Assembly: GCA_001566295.1 (NCBI GenBank)
Contig: KQ964260.1
Span: 434,001-498,000 of the forward strand
Direction: 5' to 3'
Origin: Microdochium bolleyi
Taxonomy: Eukaryota; Ascomycota; Sordariomycetes; Xylariales; Microdochiaceae
DNA: 64,000 nucleotides
In this document: positions 53,540 to 64,000 of the stretch, piece by piece
How the letters are laid out: each line of letters starts with the position of its first letter
Numbering within the stretch: the stretch's first letter is position 1
Translations under genes and position numbers: made by a program
The notes under the pieces: model-generated
What the model was told of the DNA's origin: nothing
Databases searched by the model: none
What the model saw: the letters and a program-made list of their open reading frames with translations, nothing else

Positions 53540-56277
53540 GATCCTGTCCAGCTTGCGAGAGTTGTGTTCGAGGTCTAGATGATAGGCGGAAGGAAAGAAT
53601 GCTTCACACCGTACATCGACACGAGAACCCTGTTACACGAAGGTTCGAGATGGTAATGCGATGTAACCAACAAAAATTGTGGCTATCTCCACTGGTAGTA
53701 GGCTCATCTTTTGCTGGAAATTTATTTTCTACACATCCGCTTGATATCCTTCAATTCTGTGGACTGATATATCGCGACAATCCTCACCATCTCGATGAAT
53801 ATGGGTTTGGCTTTGGTATTAGCACGTTCACACTACTGTTATCGTAACTCTAGAAACGTCATTCGACTAGTTATCATATTACTCAAGCTTTCACCTATTT
53901 CGCATAACAATAACCCGGCAGCCCGCCTGCCTCACGGTTGACCCCGAAAATTTGATCATAACGGATAATTACATTGAATGCTGACTACTGTAATCATGAA
54001 TGACATAGACATTCATTTTCCTTATATCCCCTTGAATTCTTTATCGTGGCTACCTTTCGTGGGCGTGGCTCTATGTAGTTCCACGAGTCTTAGCACGCCT
54101 TTCTCAAAATGTGACGTGTGCGTATGCGTGTGTGTGTGCGCTCCCGCAACTTCCTGTCACGCCAGACCCGGTCTTGGAATTCTTTACGTTCAGAAACAGA
54201 ACAAAGGGTGAGATCCTACATTGCGACGATGTCATTTTTGATGCAATCCTCTTTGTGATGTTGCTCAGTCTCTTGGTTCGGCTCAACACATCCCAAGACA
54301 ACTGGCACATATCTCGCATTGGTCAAAAAGACTTCGCCGCATCGCCAAGGACCAACATGCCTGATCCTCGCTCGTTGCTCCCGGGTGAAAAGGTCAGATG
54401 GTCTGGAATGACGAGCAGAGACACGGCTCATAAAAGCAAAGGTGGCTGCAAGCCATGTCTCAATTGAAAGCCCTGCCGTAGACGCTTATCTGATATTTGC
54501 CTGATTCTCAGGCTGATCAGTTTCTGTAGCATGTCGGAAAGATTATCCAAGACCCTGCCGTATCGGGAATTGGAAGCCGTGCTGCTGGTGGTGGACTTAG
54601 ACCTATCTGCTCTACGTATCCAAAGGCGCAAAACCTAGTAGCGAGAAGATTCCACGACAGGAAAGAAGTTCGGAGATGAAAAGCTAGAAGAGCCAGAAAA
54701 TATAAGCAAATACTACCACCACGTCTGCCCCACGAAGACTTTGCTCGGGCTGGGAAAGTTCCCAGTCCAGCCGAAGAACAGTGAGACCAATGCCGCAAGT
54801 GGGTGGTCCCGGGTGATTGGTTCTTCAACCTCAAACTTCGTGGCGAGAGACAGGTTCCAAAACAGATCGACGCCCTCTTGGCCGTGCATGCAGACACTTG
54901 CAGCCTGCGATATAGCTAGGATCTACAGAGTTGGGTTTCGACTTGCATCAAGCATGACCTGTTGAACCGCTTGTGGCCTTTCTGATCGTGCCCAGGGACA
55001 CGCTAAGACCACTGAGCTCAGGGGAAGCGTTGGGCGCCCACACGCTAACAGACGTCGCGGCCCCGGGACCATCTACCGCTACTGCGTGCTCCGCTTCGCG
55101 AGGCGTGGAGGAGGCCGTCGGCCTCTCTCTTGGGATGGAAGGACTTCAAGTCGGACCCTGGTTGCCCCGGACTGATTAAGATGCAAAAGATCTGGCCAAC
55201 TTATGGTTGCCTGCATACCGATTGCACCATCTGACATGCTAGCTAAACGCCACAAGTATCCTTCGGAAGACGGCAGAAGGGTCTTCTTGTGCTCATTGTT
55301 GAATTTGACCCTGCTTCCAAGTGATGACGACGCCAGCCACTGCGGGTTCGGGCTGATTAGACGTCGAGGACGCCTTGGTTGGCTTGCCCCTCCCCTCCGA
55401 AACAAGTTTTGCTTTTCCCTCAAGGGCCACTCGGCTTGTTCATCATCTGCATTCCTGGGTGCATTCCTTCGCGGACATGCAGCTTCTAGAACCCTTTGCC
55501 CAGAAAACCCAAGGCCCGCAGACTTGGCAGAGGCTGGACATGGAAATGCAAGGCCCGAGTCACTCCTTGCATGGCAGTCGCTAGACAAGTTCAGATCAGC
55601 AAGAGCTGTCCTACTCCCGTGTACCCTCAGGCGACGACGGACCATCATCAGCTAGGCTTTGACTGGCTGCAGTAGCGGTAGTCCCCATGTCTAGCGGCTC
55701 GTCCGGCCTGCGACCACCATGCAACCATCATGCAGGTTCTAAGACAATTGCAGACCAGCGTGACTGCATCCCCAAGACATCCGACCGGGCTGTTTTCTTT
55801 TGCTCTTTCGCCGGGTCATGGACTCTTCCAGCATTGGGGTCGTCTCCGCCTGAGCTGTGCGGGCTCTCACCCGCACCGCGCAATGACCTCGGTTGTCCTT
55901 CTTTTCTTTCGCATTACCTCCACTCTTGCCTGTTCCCCATTCTACACCAAACCACGAATTCGAGCCCGCATTCTCGACATCCATTGACGAGACCACAGCG
56001 CGCGACCATGATCTGACGCGAGAATACCGACAGCAATAGGCTCGCATTTCCGCATTATCCCTGCAGAGCACTTGATGCGCGATCAGCAAGCAAGACCATG
56101 CCATGCACGCCGACAATAGATATCACCAGACGGACAGACGCACGTAGTGTGACTGAGAGCAAGCGGTGACGACTGCTTGTGAGACTGGTGGCCTCCTACC
56201 CCTCAGGCAGGAGGGGAGACGCACCAGACCTAGGGCACCAGACTTTCTCGGTCTAGCAATACATCGTTACGGTCGCG
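53540..56277. other. Gene-poor stretch right of the cluster
   Basis: 2.7 kb with no supported gene. The longest ATG-initiated frame (55203-55655, + strand, 150 codons) has no motif or compositional support. A short imperfect TG repeat is at about 54115-54140. This probably marks the cluster boundary. Confidence 0.5.
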
Positions 56278-58101
56278 ATGGGGTTTCTCGTGCCGCCGTG
56301 GTACGAGAGCGAGACTCCGGACCGGTCGCAACTCAACGACGCCAGTCTCGTGCTTGGCGCTACGATAGTGAGTCGTTCCGACCGCGAAAGCGCATCCATA
56401 ACGGCTGCCAAGCACGTATCGTATGGCAAAATGACTGACCTCCGATATTTCGACAGCCCCTAGCTGTCTTCACATTCGTCAAAAATATCATGCAGACCCA
56501 GACCGTCTTCGAGCGTCGGAGGACATTTACGCCATTCGTCATCATGTGCTGGGCCGAGTGGGTGTCGTCGGTAGCCTTGGCCGTCCTGAGCTATCTCTTC
56601 CTGAGCGGCATGGTGCCGGCCAGCTTCTGGACATTCTTCTTCATGAGTGAGTGCGCTTGTTTGAGAGTCCGAAGGTTGTGTCCAGCCCAGCATCGGATCA
56701 GCCTACTAACCCTCATGCTCGCCATAGTCTCGCTGTGGACCGTCGAGGTATGCATCGTCCACTTTGATCAACCCGGGGACCAGGCCGGCCCGTGGCTAAC
56801 TCCTCCTCACCATGACAGATGCAGTGCATCCTCCAGATCATCATCAACCGTGTCGCCTTGATCGCTCAGAACCCGACAGAGGTCCGGCGGATCCGCATCA
56901 TCGTCTTCGTCATAGTCTCACTTATAAACCTCACAGGGTACCCCATCTGGATCCCGGCGCGGCTCCAGATCAACCCGTTCTGGATTCACATCAACTTCTG
57001 GTGGGACCGGTCCGAGAAGGTTCTCTACGCGCTCGTCGACATCGCCCTCAACGGTTACTTCATGTATAACGTGCGCACAAAGCTCATTCAGATGGGCTTG
57101 ACGAAGTACAAGAAGCTTCTGCGGGCGAATATCGCCATGGCATGCGTGTCTGTGGGGATGGACGTACGTCTATGAGAAAACCCCTCCTCCAGACTCACAT
57201 TTCCAACGCAACGTGCATTCCACGTGCGTTCCGCGAAGAGACGGGCTAACAGACGTGAAATACGCAGATTCTCGTCCTCGGTTCGATGTCTCTTCCAAGC
57301 GGCGTAATGTTCGTTATTCCCACAAATCTTTCCCCACTAACCTGCCTAGACGTTACACAGCTGACCTCCGCCCACCCGCCTTGTTGAACCAGATACGCAC
57401 AGTTCCACCCCCTCCAGTTCCTGGTCAAGCTCCTGATCGAGCTCTTCATGGCCGACCTGATCGCCAAGATCGTGCGCGAGGACAACCGGATGAACACGAT
57501 CAACACGGACACGGGCGGTACCACTGTGCAGGAGATGGAGGCCATCATGGCCGGGCAAGGGCCGGGTGCCACCGACTCGTTCTCGCAAGCCCTCGAGCGC
57601 TTCGGCGCGACACAGAGCGGGCACCACATGAACCGCAAGACGGCGGCGGATGCCGCCGCGGCCGCCGCTGCTGCTACGAACAGGCGGCACAGCGGTGATG
57701 GGGGAAGTCGTGGACGCGGGGCTGACGACATCGCAGATGAGGTTGGACGTCTAAGGCTTTCCATGCCTCACTTCCGCACTAGCGGGGGATTCGGCGATGA
57801 GGAGCTGGATCGGAATGGGGGCTGCGGGAGCGATGTCGACGCGGCGGAGAAGGGCTTTGCTGGAAACAACATTCCAGATGGCATCATTTTGCAGACCACG
57901 ACTACAGTTGTCACGACTGAGCCACTCATCGCCGGGACGTGGGCGGACTATAACCACGACGGAAACAGCAGTAACAAGGAGGATGAGGAGGCTGAGAGGA
58001 AAGCCACGATGAGGGCGATACAGGAATGTGAGGCGATGGACAATGCCAAGCCCGCAGGAGTACACGTGGAGGACATGGTGTCGAACAAAGCACCACCTTG
58101 A
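56278..58101 (+). CDS. Polytopic integral membrane protein (fungal family, about 7 TM)
   Basis: Six exons: 56278-56367, 56457-56646, 56728-56747 (20 nt), 56819-57163, 57268-57308 and 57393-58101, giving 464 residues. Phases agree throughout, and the fifth intron uses a GTTCGT donor. It starts MGFLVPPWYESETPDRSQLND, an opening I associate with a conserved uncharacterised fungal membrane family. About seven hydrophobic segments lie in residues 20-270, for example FVIMCWAEWVSSVALAVLSY and IIVFVIVSLINLTGYPIWI. A hydrophilic cytosolic tail of about 190 residues follows, with an Ala run and Ser/Gly/Asp-rich sequence. A receptor-like role is possible but not shown. It is probably outside the biosynthetic cluster. 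Confidence 0.8.
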
Positions 58102-58658
58102 GGCCACAGGCTCGATCAATAGAATTGCTTGAGTTTTGCATATAGACGCATGACTGCCCTGCAAGAGACACGACTCTGTATTGAACCCAAAACTTCACGA
58201 TGATCAGGCGCTCCGCGGACTTCTCATGTTTGAAACACAGCTGCGAGACGTCAGGCCACGCCTGTAGTGGCCTCAGCTGAGTCGAGTACTGATTTAGTTT
58301 TCGAGTACTGATTTAGTTTTCGGTGTTTGGAGCTCGGCGTACCACCATGACCATTGACAGAGCGCTGCACAACAGAGACGCATAATCCCGGTAAATTCTG
58401 CATGCCCCAGCTGCCCGAGGATGGTTGGTCGTGCCATTCAGCCCACGAACAGTGGGCTTCGGGCGGCGCTGCCACTGGTCACGAAAAACGGCCCTCGGCG
58501 ACGCGCGGGGTCAGCAGCCGCTCTTCTACGATGCAACGACTTATGGCAACAAGCTTTGCAGGAGTCGGTTCTCGGAGAAGACGCTGCTTTGGACCTGGGC
58601 GACGCAAGTACACACAAGCGAGAGGGCCATCGGCGATCAACGACATCCAGGGCACAAC
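58102..58658. other. Intergenic region
   Basis: Contains the tandem duplication listed at 58282 and otherwise nothing supported. Confidence 0.4.
58282..58320. repeat. Tandem duplication of a 19-bp unit
   Basis: Two adjacent copies of TCGAGTACTGATTTAGTTT lie downstream of the membrane-protein gene. No function is apparent. Confidence 0.8.
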
Positions 58659-59174
58659 ATGACCGAGCTTCTCAACGACGAGTGCAGCGCCACGAAGGAT
58701 CGCTGTTCGAGAAGACGCGGCGCGAAGCAAAAAGAACGGCGCCAGGCTTGGAGGGCAGAGCGCAGGACAGCGAAGCAGGCCAACAACGACAATGCACTCG
58801 ACACCAGGGACCCACGTCATTCATCACACTCGCCCAGCGCTCTCCTCTCCCTCCCAGATATATTCGGACTCGCCCGATCCGAGGATCAGAGCAGCCAGGA
58901 AGAGCGAAACACTACAGCTAGCAGCTCCGAGCCCAGTCCGTCCGGGGACGGTCTCTCCTTCCTGGAGAGGGTGGTTCTGCCATCGATGAGGCCTCTTGCG
59001 CCTCCACCATCCCCTGCTCTGAGTCCTGAAGAGAGCCATATACCAATCTCCAGGCATGAAATTTTCTCGGCAAAGCTCTCTGATTTGGAAAGCGTGGCTT
59101 TGCCCTCTTCGTTCTTAAACACGACACCTGGCTTCTCTGAAGCTGGGCCGGGGAGGACGCAAACGAGCCAATAA
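58659..59174 (+). CDS. Doubtful hypothetical protein
   Basis: An ATG-initiated frame of 171 residues. The product is hydrophilic and charged (KDRCSRRRGAKQKERRQAWR), then Ser/Pro-rich with SHSPSALLSLPDIFGLAR. No domain is recognised. Composition fits a disordered protein, but it could also be non-coding. Confidence 0.3.
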   Translation: MTELLNDECSATKDRCSRRRGAKQKERRQAWRAERRTAKQANNDNALDTRDPRHSSHSPSALLSLPDIFGLARSEDQSSQEERNTTASSSEPSPSGDGLSFLERVVLPSMRPLAPPPSPALSPEESHIPISRHEIFSAKLSDLESVALPSSFLNTTPGFSEAGPGRTQTSQ

Positions 59175-60198
59175 ATACAATTTGTTCCTGCAATCTTCGA
59201 CACGCAGACACGCAGCGCGAAACGCCCGCCGTATAACTCTCAGCTCATCTCGAATGAGGCAGCCAGGATTGGGCGTCACTGGGTTGAGTCAAGATATATC
59301 TGTAGTCGGACTTGGGGAGTATATCGACTTGTTGCGCTGATCGTGGATCTTGGATGACAGTTCCGAGACGCAATACTGACTTGGTTAAAACAAAGCCCTC
59401 AGTGAGAACCACGACTACCTGTCAGTTGAAAAACTTAGTGCAAAATCCTGTCGAAAACGAGAACATGCCCCCTTGGCCGACCTTGCTACTGGATAGGAGG
59501 TCGTCTCAAGCCAGGCCCTTGTCACGATCACACATGACACCAATCAAGCAATTGTGGAAGTTTGGTATGGCAGCGTAATATGGGTTAATTTTCAAGTTTT
59601 TTCCTGAATATTTGCTGCCCGGTCGCGATCCAGGCATCAACCAATGTTTCATAAAATCAACGCGCAGAGATGAACGTAAGAAAGCCCATGTCTCGTCAGA
59701 CACGGGACAAGGAGAATAGTCATGGTCGCGTAAGTCATCAATACCCCAATATACCCGAAAGTATGAATCCAACCCTGAGCAACAAAAGTCACCAGTATCG
59801 CCTGACCTCACCGGAGGAGCTCTTGGGGGAGGACGAGAGCTTGAAAAGGGATCTGCTGCTCAACTCGACGGCGTGGAAGCTAGGCAGTGCGATTGATGGT
59901 GACTTCGGTCAGTCGGTGTTAGGGAGGCTTCCTGCGTGGCCAAAATAGCCAGAAGAACCCGAGGCAGAAGAACAAGTTGAGCGGGCTCCCGCCGCACCGG
60001 TAGTAGCAACAGAACCTGCAATGAGTCCTGCCGCTCCAGCAGCGAGAGTAGTGGTCCTTGTGCCTCCTCCAATTCGATGATGGCTCGCTCACCGAACCGG
60101 ATGAAGGGCGGCAGATCATCATGTTGATCGAGCCGATACGGTCGTCGAATCGCCCTCCCACCGAGCATCCTGCTCGTTCAGGAATCCTTTCGTTGATT
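59175..60198. other. Intergenic region
   Basis: 1 kb without a supported gene. Frames present lack ATG starts or motifs. Confidence 0.45.
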
Positions 60199-61067
60199 CT
60201 ACTCTCCAGGAGATCGAACTTTGAAGTCTCTGGCCGGAGATGTCCCGATCTTCCGCTTTCGTCCTGGCTTCCCCGCGTGCTCGCGCGCATGGTGTTGCTC
60301 CAGGTCTGGGACGTTGTCGAAGCCGCGTCCGCACGTGCAGCGGAAGTCTCGGTGCTGGCTACGTGGCATCTTGAGCCTGTTGCATTTGCCTTGGTGGTTC
60401 TTGAGCTGGTACCAGCGCTTGAACGTCTTGCCGCACGCGCAGAGGAAGGTGGGCTGTGCTGCACTGGCAGGCAAGGCCAGCTTGCAGACTGATGATCGAT
60501 GCCTCGCTCGGTCTCGCTTGTGTTGGAAGACTCGGTCGCAACCGGGCTCGCCAGGTTGTTCGCATGGGTGTCGGGAGCGGCAGCCCAGCTGACCGCGTCC
60601 ACGGGAGTTAGACCCATGGCTTCTGTACGCGCGTGCAACCCAGCCAATTGTTAGCTTGAGCTAGAGGAGTTCCACGGTGGCTGGAGGATGGCGACTTACG
60701 CTAATCTTTCGGCAGACAACAACTTTTGGCAGTGCTCGCAACGGAAGAGCTGCGGAACGAGCGATGCTGCTGTTGACGACGTGGTTTCGACGACGTCGCT
60801 GTGAGGTAGCAAGGTAATTTCGAAGTCTGGCTTAGGCTCGACGTCAACTGCGGACGCGTCGAAGGGCGATGCGTAATTGGAAGTGTTGGAATTGGAAGAT
60901 GGCGATGTCTCTGGACTTCCGGAGGGAGCAAACCCTTCTGGGGAGAGGCTTTCGTAATTGAGGTCGACGTCGGAAATGATTGCGGGGTCGGTGTGCAACC
61001 AGGACTCGAGGTTGATGTCCGTGAAGATAGTGTCGTCAAAGAAAGGGTCTGAACTCAGTGGATCCAA
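60199..61067 (-). CDS. C2H2 zinc-finger protein, 5' end unresolved
   Basis: Two exons, 60700-61067 (5' limit approximate) and 60199-60622, with a 77-bp intron (GTAAGT donor, GTACAG acceptor), cover about 264 residues. No ATG precedes LDPLSSDPFFDD in the open frame, which is closed by a stop near 61170, so a further 5' exon probably exists. After an acidic, Ser-rich N-terminus come FRCEHCQKLLSAERLASH, formed across the intron, and a Cys/His-rich linker. Two close fingers follow: CACGKTFKRWYQLKNHQGKC (C-x-C spacing, last ligand Cys) and CTCGRGFDNVPDLEQHH followed by AREH. A basic GRKRK patch follows. It is likely a nuclear DNA-binding regulator of the divergent-C2H2 type. No link to the cluster is evident. 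Confidence 0.65.
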
Positions 61068-61891
61068 GCTCAGGTGGTCGGGCAGACTGTCGGACCACGA
61101 CTGATTTAGATAATGATCATCGTGCCACTCTTGAATGGTAGACGCGCGGGCTGATGCACCCGCGCGAGGCTACCCTGCGAGCCTAAAAGGTTGGGTAGAG
61201 AGATGCTCTCTCTATGACGGAAGCTGGGAAGGAGTTTGAGATGACTAAAGCTTGCCGAGATGGAGATTTGCGGACAAATCGGCGTGCTGTGAGGGGAAGC
61301 TTGCAGGAGTTTCGGAGGCACCCTGGAGAGAGGGCGCTGGCCTGTTAAGTAAGTGCCTGGCTGGGTACAGCATCCGTGTTGCTGCAGGATGGGCTGAAAA
61401 CCCAAGCCAGTCAATTCGTGGGCCAATTATCGCACCCTGCCAAATTCTTTGGCCGATATCCATGACCAATCAACTCACCCGCTTCTCGGGTTCCTCGTCT
61501 CAGGGGCAAGACACTCGGATATGGGCTGGTAGCCCTGGAAGAGTGGCGGTGTCTGCTGGTGCACGCGCGGGCGCAAAATTATGGCCAATGAGTATCGTGT
61601 GCGATCCATGCCAATTTGCAGAATGACGGTCGTGGACATCTCATCCTTGGCAGCATGCCGGAGGTGGGCCATTTTCGACGTCCAAGATCAAAGTTATGAC
61701 CTTCGAGGGCCGATATCGAACTTGAAGGGCCGATTTTCTAGCATTCAACATGGAAAGTTGGAAGCCATGTTTACTTGCACATGTATGTATGATATGACCA
61801 GCTCTTCTCGAGCAAGGTGAGGAAGTTGCAACTGGACAGTGTCAATCAACAAGCAAAAAAAGCCGACAATCCAGACGAAGTCAAAACGATC
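61068..61891. other. Intergenic / possible upstream exon region
   Basis: Should contain the missing first exon or leader of the C2H2 gene. No exon could be fixed from the sequence. Confidence 0.35.
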
Positions 61892-62299
61892 ATGACAAAA
61901 TCCACCTCAACACCCGTTCCTTCATCCTCATACAAGAAGTCGAGAATTCCAGCTTCACAACGCAGCACTCCCTCCAAATGTCACTCGGTGCGGCGCCGGT
62001 CTGGCCAAGCGACCACCGTTCCAGTCGGTCAAGATCCCGATCATGTGCTCGTCAATAGGGATAGGACACAATGTAGCCAACCCACTGGCCACGACGCCCA
62101 GCCAAGCGATGACACTATGCTACAGCGTTGGCTGAACTCCGACTTCAACGACAACCCATGGAACAACGTCTATGCTGTAGGGCTTGATACTGGCACAGGC
62201 ACATCAGGAGCAGAGATTGCCTTCACCCTGGATGATACGGACTTTTACCTTTGGGCTGGCGACGTGGAGAAAACTATTGGGATGGAAAATGAGACATAA
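61892..62299 (+). CDS. Doubtful hypothetical protein
   Basis: A frame of 135 residues from an in-frame ATG. The product is Ser/Thr/Arg-rich at the start (PVPSSSYKKSRIPASQR) and acidic at the end (IAFTLDDTDFYLWAGDVEK). The frame extends upstream past a GGTGAG sequence that could be a splice donor, so the gene model is uncertain. No family is recognised. Confidence 0.3.
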   Translation: MTKSTSTPVPSSSYKKSRIPASQRSTPSKCHSVRRRSGQATTVPVGQDPDHVLVNRDRTQCSQPTGHDAQPSDDTMLQRWLNSDFNDNPWNNVYAVGLDTGTGTSGAEIAFTLDDTDFYLWAGDVEKTIGMENET

Positions 62300-62423
62300 A
62301 TAGGCAAGAGCCAGAGGCAATTGAGGCGGGTTGATGGATCATACACAGTCAAGCATTATTATATACTGGTTTCACATCCGAAGATTCAATCGATTTCTCC
62401 CGGGCCGGTTCACCTCCTCAAGC

Positions 62424-63449
62424 CTACTGCAACACCCAAGGCCTCGCTTCGAAGTACACCTCCAGTGTCGTCAGCTCGCCTCTTGCCTGCTCCACAGCCC
62501 ATTCCACCTCCTCTTCCGTGTTCTTGCCAAAGTATCCTGTCACACCATACGCCGCATACGCATCGACAAATATATCCCCAAGAGTAAGGGGCAGTCCAGC
62601 CAGGCTCTTCTCGAATTCTTCGAGAGACACCTGCTCATACACGATCTTCTGGCCGGTCGCCTTGCTCGCGATCTCCGCCATTTCGGTGAAGCTGTATGTT
62701 TTCGTAGCAGCACACAAGGTCCTCCCGCGGCCGTCATCTTCGACACGGCCTGTGGTGGTCGCGTACTTGTCTGGCTCCGCCAGGATCGCGCCGACGAACT
62801 TGCCAATGTCCGCCTTCGCTGCGATCAGGGGCACGCGCGCACCGGGCACGCACGGGCGGGTGAGAACCCACTCCTCCTCTCCGTCGGAGACAACCCGTCT
62901 GGTGGGAGCGAGGAACGACTGGTCCGCGAAGTTCTCCATGTACGAGCCCGCCGCGAAGAAGGACGCCTTGAACTTGCCCTGACCCGCCAGCCCGCGGATG
63001 TACACCTCCGCTTTCGCTTTGGCGTCGAACGCGGTGACGCGCGTGTACTTCCCGCCCGAGGCCTCGGTGATGTTGGTCAGCGTGGACCAGATGAAGTGCT
63101 GCACGCCCTGCTCAGCGGCCGCGTCTGCGATAAGCGTGGCAGTGTTGTACTCCGTGTCCACGGCGTCCGGGCCGAGAGAGGGGGTCGTGACGGCGAAGAC
63201 GGTGTGGGCGTTGCGGAGTGCTGCGGTGATAGAGGCACGGCTCGCCACATCGGCTTTCACGACTTCGATGTCGCCGTTGCCTTTGGCGAGAAGGGCTTGG
63301 GCAGCGGGTGACTCGGGGTCACGCGTCAAGGCGCGGATGGTGTATTCCTTTAGCAAGACTGCGTCATTGAGGACAAAGTTGATGACGGAACCGCCCTGGT
63401 GGCCCGTCGCGCCAAGGACGGCGAGAGTCTTCTTGTTGTTGCTGGCCAT
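62424..63449 (-). CDS. NmrA-like NAD(P)-binding family protein
   Basis: Single exon, 341 residues, ATG at 63449. The N-terminus KKTLAVLGATGHQGGSV is the GxxGxxG Rossmann motif of NmrA-like atypical SDRs. It is followed by IRALTRDPESPAAQALLAKG and VFAVTTPSL. HFIWSTLTNI and the C-terminal EEEVEWAVEQ helix also fit. Members are redox sensors or transcriptional co-regulators and, less often, reductases. The canonical SDR Tyr-x3-Lys is not obvious, which favours a dinucleotide-sensing role. It is 9 kb beyond the last tailoring gene, so cluster membership is unlikely. Confidence 0.85.
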   Translation of the reverse strand: MASNNKKTLAVLGATGHQGGSVINFVLNDAVLLKEYTIRALTRDPESPAAQALLAKGNGDIEVVKADVASRASITAALRNAHTVFAVTTPSLGPDAVDTEYNTATLIADAAAEQGVQHFIWSTLTNITEASGGKYTRVTAFDAKAKAEVYIRGLAGQGKFKASFFAAGSYMENFADQSFLAPTRRVVSDGEEEWVLTRPCVPGARVPLIAAKADIGKFVGAILAEPDKYATTTGRVEDDGRGRTLCAATKTYSFTEMAEIASKATGQKIVYEQVSLEEFEKSLAGLPLTLGDIFVDAYAAYGVTGYFGKNTEEEVEWAVEQARGELTTLEVYFEARPWVLQ

Positions 63450-64000
63450 TGTATCTCGTTGGGTATTGCAGAGTTGTGAGTAATATTAGTTCGTGAGGAT
63501 GGGCTGTAAATCTGTGGCGAGGATGGAAGCCAAGTGGTGAGAAGCGACGAGAGAAACCTCAAGCTTATATGCGGTCAGCCCCATCGGCTCTGACTATACA
63601 ATGTCTTATCTCCTATTGCCCCTTAGCGAGATTTGTCCAGTCCTTTAGCAATATCCCCACGTGTTCCTGGTGATGGCATTCGTGCTATCAACTTCCATCA
63701 CCCCACTGGCGCTGAGTCGCTGACCAAGCACCTAGCAAGGGTCCGCCATTTGTCAGCGGCAACACCAATCCCTCATCACGGCCATTCGAACGTCTTCCCC
63801 AACTCCAGGTTGAGTATCTTCTTGCGGACAGCAAATCGCGGACAAGTTCAGTGGGCTGGTACGCTAAGTCTTCGGGGAATAATCCTGGTCCGACGGTGGT
63901 CGAATTGTGCCGGACCACAAGCTGCGGCTCAAATAGCGTTCCGCGATACCCTGTCCCGATGTTGCTGGGCCCGGATAAGCGCAGGGGAACCCGTGCAGGA
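63450..64000. other. Right-edge non-coding stretch
   Basis: Promoter of the NmrA-like gene and unassigned sequence up to the window end. No gene is supported. Confidence 0.45.

Noticed and set aside
55203..55655. Possible 150-residue gene in the stretch right of the cluster
   Set aside because: Starts with ATG, but composition and lack of any motif do not distinguish it from chance.
62331..63311. Plus-strand frame of over 300 codons opposite the NmrA-like gene
   Set aside because: Antisense shadow. The minus-strand product has a clear Rossmann motif and family sequence.
1..64000. tRNA, rRNA, CRISPR arrays, riboswitches and replication origins
   Set aside because: No cloverleaf-like gene, repeat-spacer array or other such element could be supported by reading the sequence.

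Overview
The window is a nuclear segment of a filamentous ascomycete (Pezizomycotina, most likely Sordariomycetes). Coding regions are GC-rich and interrupted by short spliceosomal introns of about 50-125 nt with GTRNGT donors, CTAAC/CTGAC-like branch sites and YAG acceptors. There are Zn2Cys6 regulators and a fungal-type hybrid PKS-NRPS. No bacterial operon structure, tRNA, rRNA, transposase or CRISPR was seen.

Left flank (about 0-10 kb): an F-box/ankyrin protein, a MobA-like nucleotidyltransferase and an F-box/leucine-rich protein, followed by a small protein of an unrecognised family (copy A) and a divergent stand-alone Hint-domain protein. Block 1 of a biosynthetic gene cluster (10.3-25.3 kb): MFS transporter, Zn2Cys6 regulator, O-methyltransferase-like enzyme, cytochrome P450, a second Zn2Cys6 regulator and a short-chain dehydrogenase. 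An island of unfamiliar genes (27-34.2 kb) follows: two more copies (B, C) of the copy-A family, a 347-residue protein of unknown function and a transglutaminase-like protein. Block 2 (34.8-53.5 kb): a 4218-residue PKS-NRPS, its divergently transcribed trans-acting enoyl reductase, a second P450 and an Old Yellow Enzyme. Right flank (53.5-64 kb): a gene-poor stretch, a polytopic membrane protein, a C2H2 zinc-finger protein, two doubtful small genes and an NmrA-like protein.

How the cluster should work: the PKS part (KS-AT-DH-MT-KR-ACP, no ER) with the trans-ER builds a methylated, partly reduced polyketide. The C-A-T module amidates it with an amino acid. The terminal R domain has lost the catalytic Tyr (Phe instead) and a Gly of the nucleotide-binding motif, so release is predicted to be Dieckmann cyclisation to a tetramic acid rather than reduction. 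Two P450s, a ketoreductase-type SDR, an O-methyltransferase-like enzyme and an OYE are the tailoring set. This resembles the gene content of 2-pyridone or tetramate clusters (leporin, aspyridone, tenellin types).

Two promoter signals stand out. CGGAGAATTC or a close variant occurs in the methyltransferase/P450, SDR and P450/OYE promoters, with a weaker form between PKS-NRPS and ER, and so ties the two blocks into one putative regulon. Six copies of CCGGANTCG lie within 141 bp between the MFS transporter and the first regulator. The least explained part is the set of three related small proteins, the Hint protein and the transglutaminase-like protein that bracket block 1.
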